Shown here piece by piece: positions 61,401 through 64,000 of a stretch of 64,000 nt of DNA. The stretch lies in NCBI RefSeq assembly GCF_002204795.1, contig NZ_NIXO01000013.1, forward strand, positions 1 through 64,000. Direction: 5' to 3'. The notes under the pieces are model-generated. The model did not search any database. It saw only the letters and a list, made by a program, of their open reading frames with translations, and was not told the DNA's origin. Source of the stretch: Pseudomonas sp. K2I15. Its GTDB lineage: Bacteria > Pseudomonadota > Gammaproteobacteria > Pseudomonadales > Pseudomonadaceae. The stretch's first letter is position 1. Each line of letters begins with the position of its first letter. The translations under genes were made by a program, and so were the position numbers.

Positions 61401-62549
61401 AACGGATTTTCGAGCGGCGGTTCGCCGTTACGTACAGCTGTGCCAAGTGCACAAGCGGTAAAGGGTGCACGCTTTACCAAGGCGCAATTACAGGAGATTG
61501 CCCAGCGCACTGATTTGTATGTGGGGACGTACAAGGTACCCGGTGGCAACGCCACGGGCAGGACGGTGGCGAAGTTTGATGAAGCAACCGGCAAGTGGCT
61601 TCCTTACAACCCTGCGACCAAAAAGCCCTACGGCCGGCCCTTGGACGACTTTAAACCGATTGAATCGACCCACCTCGATATCAACTGGAACAACGTCACA
61701 CGCAAGGCTGAAAACGGACCTGACGCCCTCGGTTTTCGTGACGGCTACGTCAATGGCGATCCAGGCAAGGTTCCCGGTTATTCGCCGAAGATGAAGTCTG
61801 AGCAAGTAAAAAAACTGGCAACCAACGGAAAGTTATCAGCCCGCGATATAGGCACGCTGGTCAGGCAGCGGGAACGGCTGGCGGTCCAGGCCAGCTTGAA
61901 TGGCGCCAATACATTCAACAACATCGTGCGCACTGCCGGCGGACGCATCACCCCCATGCCGCAGCTGTTTTACTTGAGCCAGACTCAGCCGTTGTCGAAG
62001 GGTGAATGTGCAGCGCTTTCGCACCTCATGGCGCAGGCGATCAAGAAGGGCAAGTCTCAGGTACTGATTGATAACTTTTACAAGGCCGCGACCAACCCTA
62101 CGGCGGCCTCATCCAAAAAGTTCATCGCGACCCTGACGGACCTGCAACGCAAAGTTCAGAGCCCTACCGCGTTCCATGGCGGGCCCAACGTCAAGGCTCA
62201 ACCCTACACAACGGTTGCTTCAGAACTGTCGAGTGCCACGCAATCGAAGACGCTGATGTTTGGTGATGAAGGCCATGCGATGACTGCTGGCGTCGTCATC
62301 GACGGTAATGCCAAATCGTTCTTCTTTTATGAGCCCAATTATGGGGTGGCTCATTTTCCGGACGCGGACAGCTTCGAGCGTGGGGTGAGCCACATTTTTA
62401 CCTCCAAGGACTTTGGGCGCAGGTATGCGACGGCGGGGGATAACCCCAAAGTACTGGAGTTCAAAATCAGCGCCCAGGACGACAGCGTCCTGCGCAATAT
62501 GGGTGTTAATCCTCGAGCATTGGAAGAGCTGTATACCGTTCCATTGTGA
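58428..62549 (+). CDS. Giant toxin-like protein, paralogue of 47897, with YopT-like C-terminus
   Basis: A 1373-aa protein. The start is TTG at 58428 with AAGGAG nine bases upstream; the next in-frame ATG lies about 75 codons on. The domain order matches the 47897 protein: disordered start (1-45), long helical region sharing VHPDSSYG, GGALSWPEP, HHVAGFDLSAGANYGQPAS and GTYSLLDI, then FSSARSEYLG, PGLSVIRNIAKGDYVGALGDVIFD, the KPYGRPLDDF module and a C-terminal domain with Cys1194 (KGECAALS), His1283 (DEGHAMTAG) and FFYEPNYG (Glu1302/Asn1304). No signal peptide. Best described as a YopT-type cysteine peptidase-like toxin or effector; target and secretion route unknown. Confidence 0.7.
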   Translation: MTIANASLRQPHDPAVQPGSTLTTSAAPALQSVSANEPPINDAPLDSPRANADRELALNYAQGLRQATGAPGTHGSIMLDIPPNSTFGLWWAQLARAFKSPDVVQWMAHIGLDPSSVSIEPFTGRLYGRINGVLDVLTPGPGDRGWSSVNGPIQQAVENLAGNNPRRIKPAMTENSQRASFEQVKGFYFEPNLSDSERARRAEEIERNNAPLVLHDKVFGALNEARSEQSLDVQQVVLGNIALKQTLLGKLRGLKPNEARQLTENMKRITMNVHPDSSYGRQTGVKEATLEDVLEGNGWSLPENSDPTIQLQLLINGLTLPKLPEQRDGNLGGALSWPEPVSVEDQKVVYSLITRNNLGLPGLDGPTEGYTERGDKGALGYLTKGRHWTPAQLNNPRNVLDQILESGKAQELGKVVQSKMGAVETYTSAREWALTAIVATLDSESIYSPKPHHVAGFDLSAGANYGQPASVIKQRLIDHLVRTRKATAEMAPIAAMILLSRVAPELQIKDTPPNVTYGSFAWASLKAAVARIEALSPGASAQMTFAQVVQFDAVDPVPDEERDIQDQAQLSAVTEWGVVNGTLSKFPPHSPAQIKASQDAMALQGQALADADDALQSPLPTQRSVALAALRTEFGDGIPFEEKSIRSNRVNTDSHRLTPSIVTDSRGTYSLLDIYLSGKIDEDTGWHWPNKNINLNNVLARIKKLPDPKAKHAEKFAGYKSAIEKAYVSITKNLIANLPLEDRKNIEWGEITAYRQGKVERSESSTHIGTLHNERPYPVQPDDNRSLLIKTTRNGQVAYYEFNPQKNTIARQDKFKDTFKTGVQGEWVLQPSNETLRKTYTNTSIVEVPPGEDGKVQQQAGISSADNPASFSSARSEYLGQLLSRNVSVSHRFGEQEAAAKAVTTFDEEQEQQKMWRETILGFIPGLSVIRNIAKGDYVGALGDVIFDGVMYAVTAGFGKGASALKGSRFSAARRFGQSLFKRITPKLGSYNGFSSGGSPLRTAVPSAQAVKGARFTKAQLQEIAQRTDLYVGTYKVPGGNATGRTVAKFDEATGKWLPYNPATKKPYGRPLDDFKPIESTHLDINWNNVTRKAENGPDALGFRDGYVNGDPGKVPGYSPKMKSEQVKKLATNGKLSARDIGTLVRQRERLAVQASLNGANTFNNIVRTAGGRITPMPQLFYLSQTQPLSKGECAALSHLMAQAIKKGKSQVLIDNFYKAATNPTAASSKKFIATLTDLQRKVQSPTAFHGGPNVKAQPYTTVASELSSATQSKTLMFGDEGHAMTAGVVIDGNAKSFFFYEPNYGVAHFPDADSFERGVSHIFTSKDFGRRYATAGDNPKVLEFKISAQDDSVLRNMGVNPRALEELYTVPL

Positions 62550-62576
62550 GTGGTTGATAGGCCTGCGCCTCCCGCT

Positions 62577-64000
62577 TTACTGCGGGGGGCTTGCCTGAAT
62601 CATCTCCCGCACCTTCGCCGTCAACAAATCAAAGGTAAACGGCTTGGTGATCATCTGCATTCCCGGGTCCAGGAATCCTCCGCGCACAGCCGCATGCTCT
62701 GCATAGCCGGTAATAAACAACACCTTCAGATCCGGGCGTACCTGCCGCCCGATTTCCGCCAGTTGCCGGCCATTCATACCCGGCAGCCCCACGTCGCTGA
62801 TCAACAGGTCAATCCGCTGGCTGGACTCGATAATCGGCATGGCGCTGTCGGCATCACCGGCCTCTACAAACGCATAGCCCAATTCACTCAACACAGCGCT
62901 CACCAACACCCGCACGGCCGGGTCGTCCTCGACGATCAGCACGGTTTCGCCAGGGTTGGCAAACGGCAGTAATGCAGGGTTTAGCGGTTCATCCGTGACC
63001 ATCTCGCCGATAAAACGCGGCAGGAACAGGCTGACCGTGGTGCCTTTGCCAACCACGCTGTGGATCGTCACATGGCCATGGGATTGCCGGGCAAAGCCGT
63101 AGATCATCGACAGCCCCAGGCCGGTGCCCTGGCCGATAGGCTTGGTGGTGAAGAACGGATCGAACGCCCGGCTGATCACACTGTCCGGCATGCCGCAGCC
63201 GGTGTCGCTGACGCTCAGTTCCACGTAGTCGCCAGGGGTAAGAGTGCCGTAGGCCGCCGTGAATACGCTGTCCAGGTGACGATTGGTGGTCTCCACGATC
63301 AGTTGGCCACCGTCGGGCATCGCATCCCGGGCGTTGATGGCCAGGTTGAGCAGGGCGCTTTCCAGTTGATTGGGGTCGGCTTCGGCGGTCCACAGTTTCT
63401 CGGTCAGCCGGATGTCCAGGCCAATGCTCTCATTGAGGCTGCGTTGCAGCAGTTCGCCCATGGAGCTCACCAACTGATTGATCTGCACCGGTTTTGAATC
63501 CAGCGACTGGCGGCGGGAAAACGCCAGCAGGCGGTGAGTCAGGGCGGCGGCGCGGTTGGCCGAGGTGACACCCAGGTCGATCAGGCTGTCGAGGTCTTCG
63601 GTCCGGCCCCGGGCCAAGCGGCGGCGCAGCAATTCCAGGCTGCCAATGATGCCGGTGAGCATGTTGTTGAAGTCATGGGCAATACCGCCGGTCAATTGGC
63701 CGACGGCTTCCATTTTCTGCGACTGGCGCAAGGCTTCTTCGTTATTGCGCAGCTGTGCGGTGCGTTCTTCCACCTGTTGTTCGAGGGTTTCCAGGGTGCT
63801 TTGCAGGCGCTGTTCACTCTGGCTCAGGTCGATCAAGCGATCGCGGGCTTCGTATTGCCGACGACGACCGCGCAGCGCGGTCGTCACCAGGCTGATCAGG
63901 GTGATTGGATGGAAGGGCCGTTCCAGGAAGGTGACGTTGCCCAGCAGCGTACTCAAGCGCGAGGAACCGTTCTGCCCACTGCCGCCGTGATGGGTCATCA
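62577..64000 (-). CDS. Hybrid sensor kinase, C-terminal part (continues beyond window)
   Basis: At least 473 residues of a hybrid kinase. At the window edge is what looks like the end of an N-terminal receiver ([22 protein letters not shown]). A coiled coil follows, then HisKA with [21 protein letters not shown], a HATPase with [14 protein letters not shown] and [13 protein letters not shown], and a C-terminal receiver ([18 protein letters not shown], Asp in [22 protein letters not shown]). This is the family with HDFNN-type phospho-acceptors. The real start lies beyond 64000. Its stop is 27 bases from the second giant protein's stop; the small GC-rich hairpin between them overlaps its last codons. 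Confidence 0.85.
   Translation of the reverse strand, partial: MTHHGGSGQNGSSRLSTLLGNVTFLERPFHPITLISLVTTALRGRRRQYEARDRLIDLSQSEQRLQSTLETLEQQVEERTAQLRNNEEALRQSQKMEAVGQLTGGIAHDFNNMLTGIIGSLELLRRRLARGRTEDLDSLIDLGVTSANRAAALTHRLLAFSRRQSLDSKPVQINQLVSSMGELLQRSLNESIGLDIRLTEKLWTAEADPNQLESALLNLAINARDAMPDGGQLIVETTNRHLDSVFTAAYGTLTPGDYVELSVSDTGCGMPDSVISRAFDPFFTTKPIGQGTGLGLSMIYGFARQSHGHVTIHSVVGKGTTVSLFLPRFIGEMVTDEPLNPALLPFANPGETVLIVEDDPAVRVLVSAVLSELGYAFVEAGDADSAMPIIESSQRIDLLISDVGLPGMNGRQLAEIGRQVRPDLKVLFITGYAEHAAVRGGFLDPGMQMITKPFTFDLLTAKVREMIQASPPQ

Overview
The window reads as the chromosome of a fluorescent-type Pseudomonas, most likely the P. fluorescens group. It is GC-rich, has REP palindromes of the GTGGGAGCGGGCTTGCTCGCGAA type, and carries typical pseudomonad genes (LdcA-type decarboxylase, SsuF-like Mop protein, MipA, MiaE, AcnB with a GTG start). 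No rRNA, tRNA, CRISPR array or phage is visible. Species assignment is inference.

Layout. 1-180: window edge with a probable transposase start and a fragment of a dispersed repeat. 183-9163: a minus-strand operon holding the whole non-phosphorylating L-rhamnose pathway (MFS carrier, rhamnonate dehydratase, keto-deoxy-rhamnonate aldolase, lactaldehyde dehydrogenase, lactonase, mutarotase, RhaT symporter, SDR dehydrogenase) with a divergent LysR regulator. 9256-10706: a FecI/FecR-like sigma/anti-sigma pair with no receptor beside it. 10843-13910: a sulfonate-type ABC transporter and a Mop protein. 13970-21004: a cystathionine-lyase-like aminotransferase, a lysine/arginine decarboxylase paired with a SatA-like acetyltransferase, a LysR regulator, a lone GspG-like pseudopilin followed by a frameshifted two-TM gene, and an FMN reductase coupled to a 52-codon ORF. 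21014-24541: a PoxB-like pyruvate oxidase, then an Old Yellow Enzyme divergent from a MerR regulator with a clear dyad operator. 24513-29771: a Fur-boxed three-gene siderophore operon (one NIS synthetase, one exporter, one TonB receptor). 30124-32724: aconitase B, with a long imperfect palindrome upstream. 33119-39218: DUF1289 protein, a 688-bp palindromic repeat element, universal stress protein, MiaE, an MFS protein and an RstAB-like two-component system. 39354-47643: MipA, a beta-lactamase-fold lipoprotein that lacks its nucleophilic serine, a DUF3313 lipoprotein, a DUF3829/J-like gene pair, a DUF1254 protein and a single-domain response regulator.

The most unusual region is 47897-62549. 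Two giant paralogous toxin-like proteins (1188 and 1373 aa) each end in a domain with YopT/C58-like cysteine-peptidase motifs (GEC, H, then EPN). They flank a five-gene sensory module: hybrid kinase, CheR, CheB, REC-kinase, response regulator. This module has no chemoreceptor, CheA or CheW. The window ends inside another hybrid kinase.
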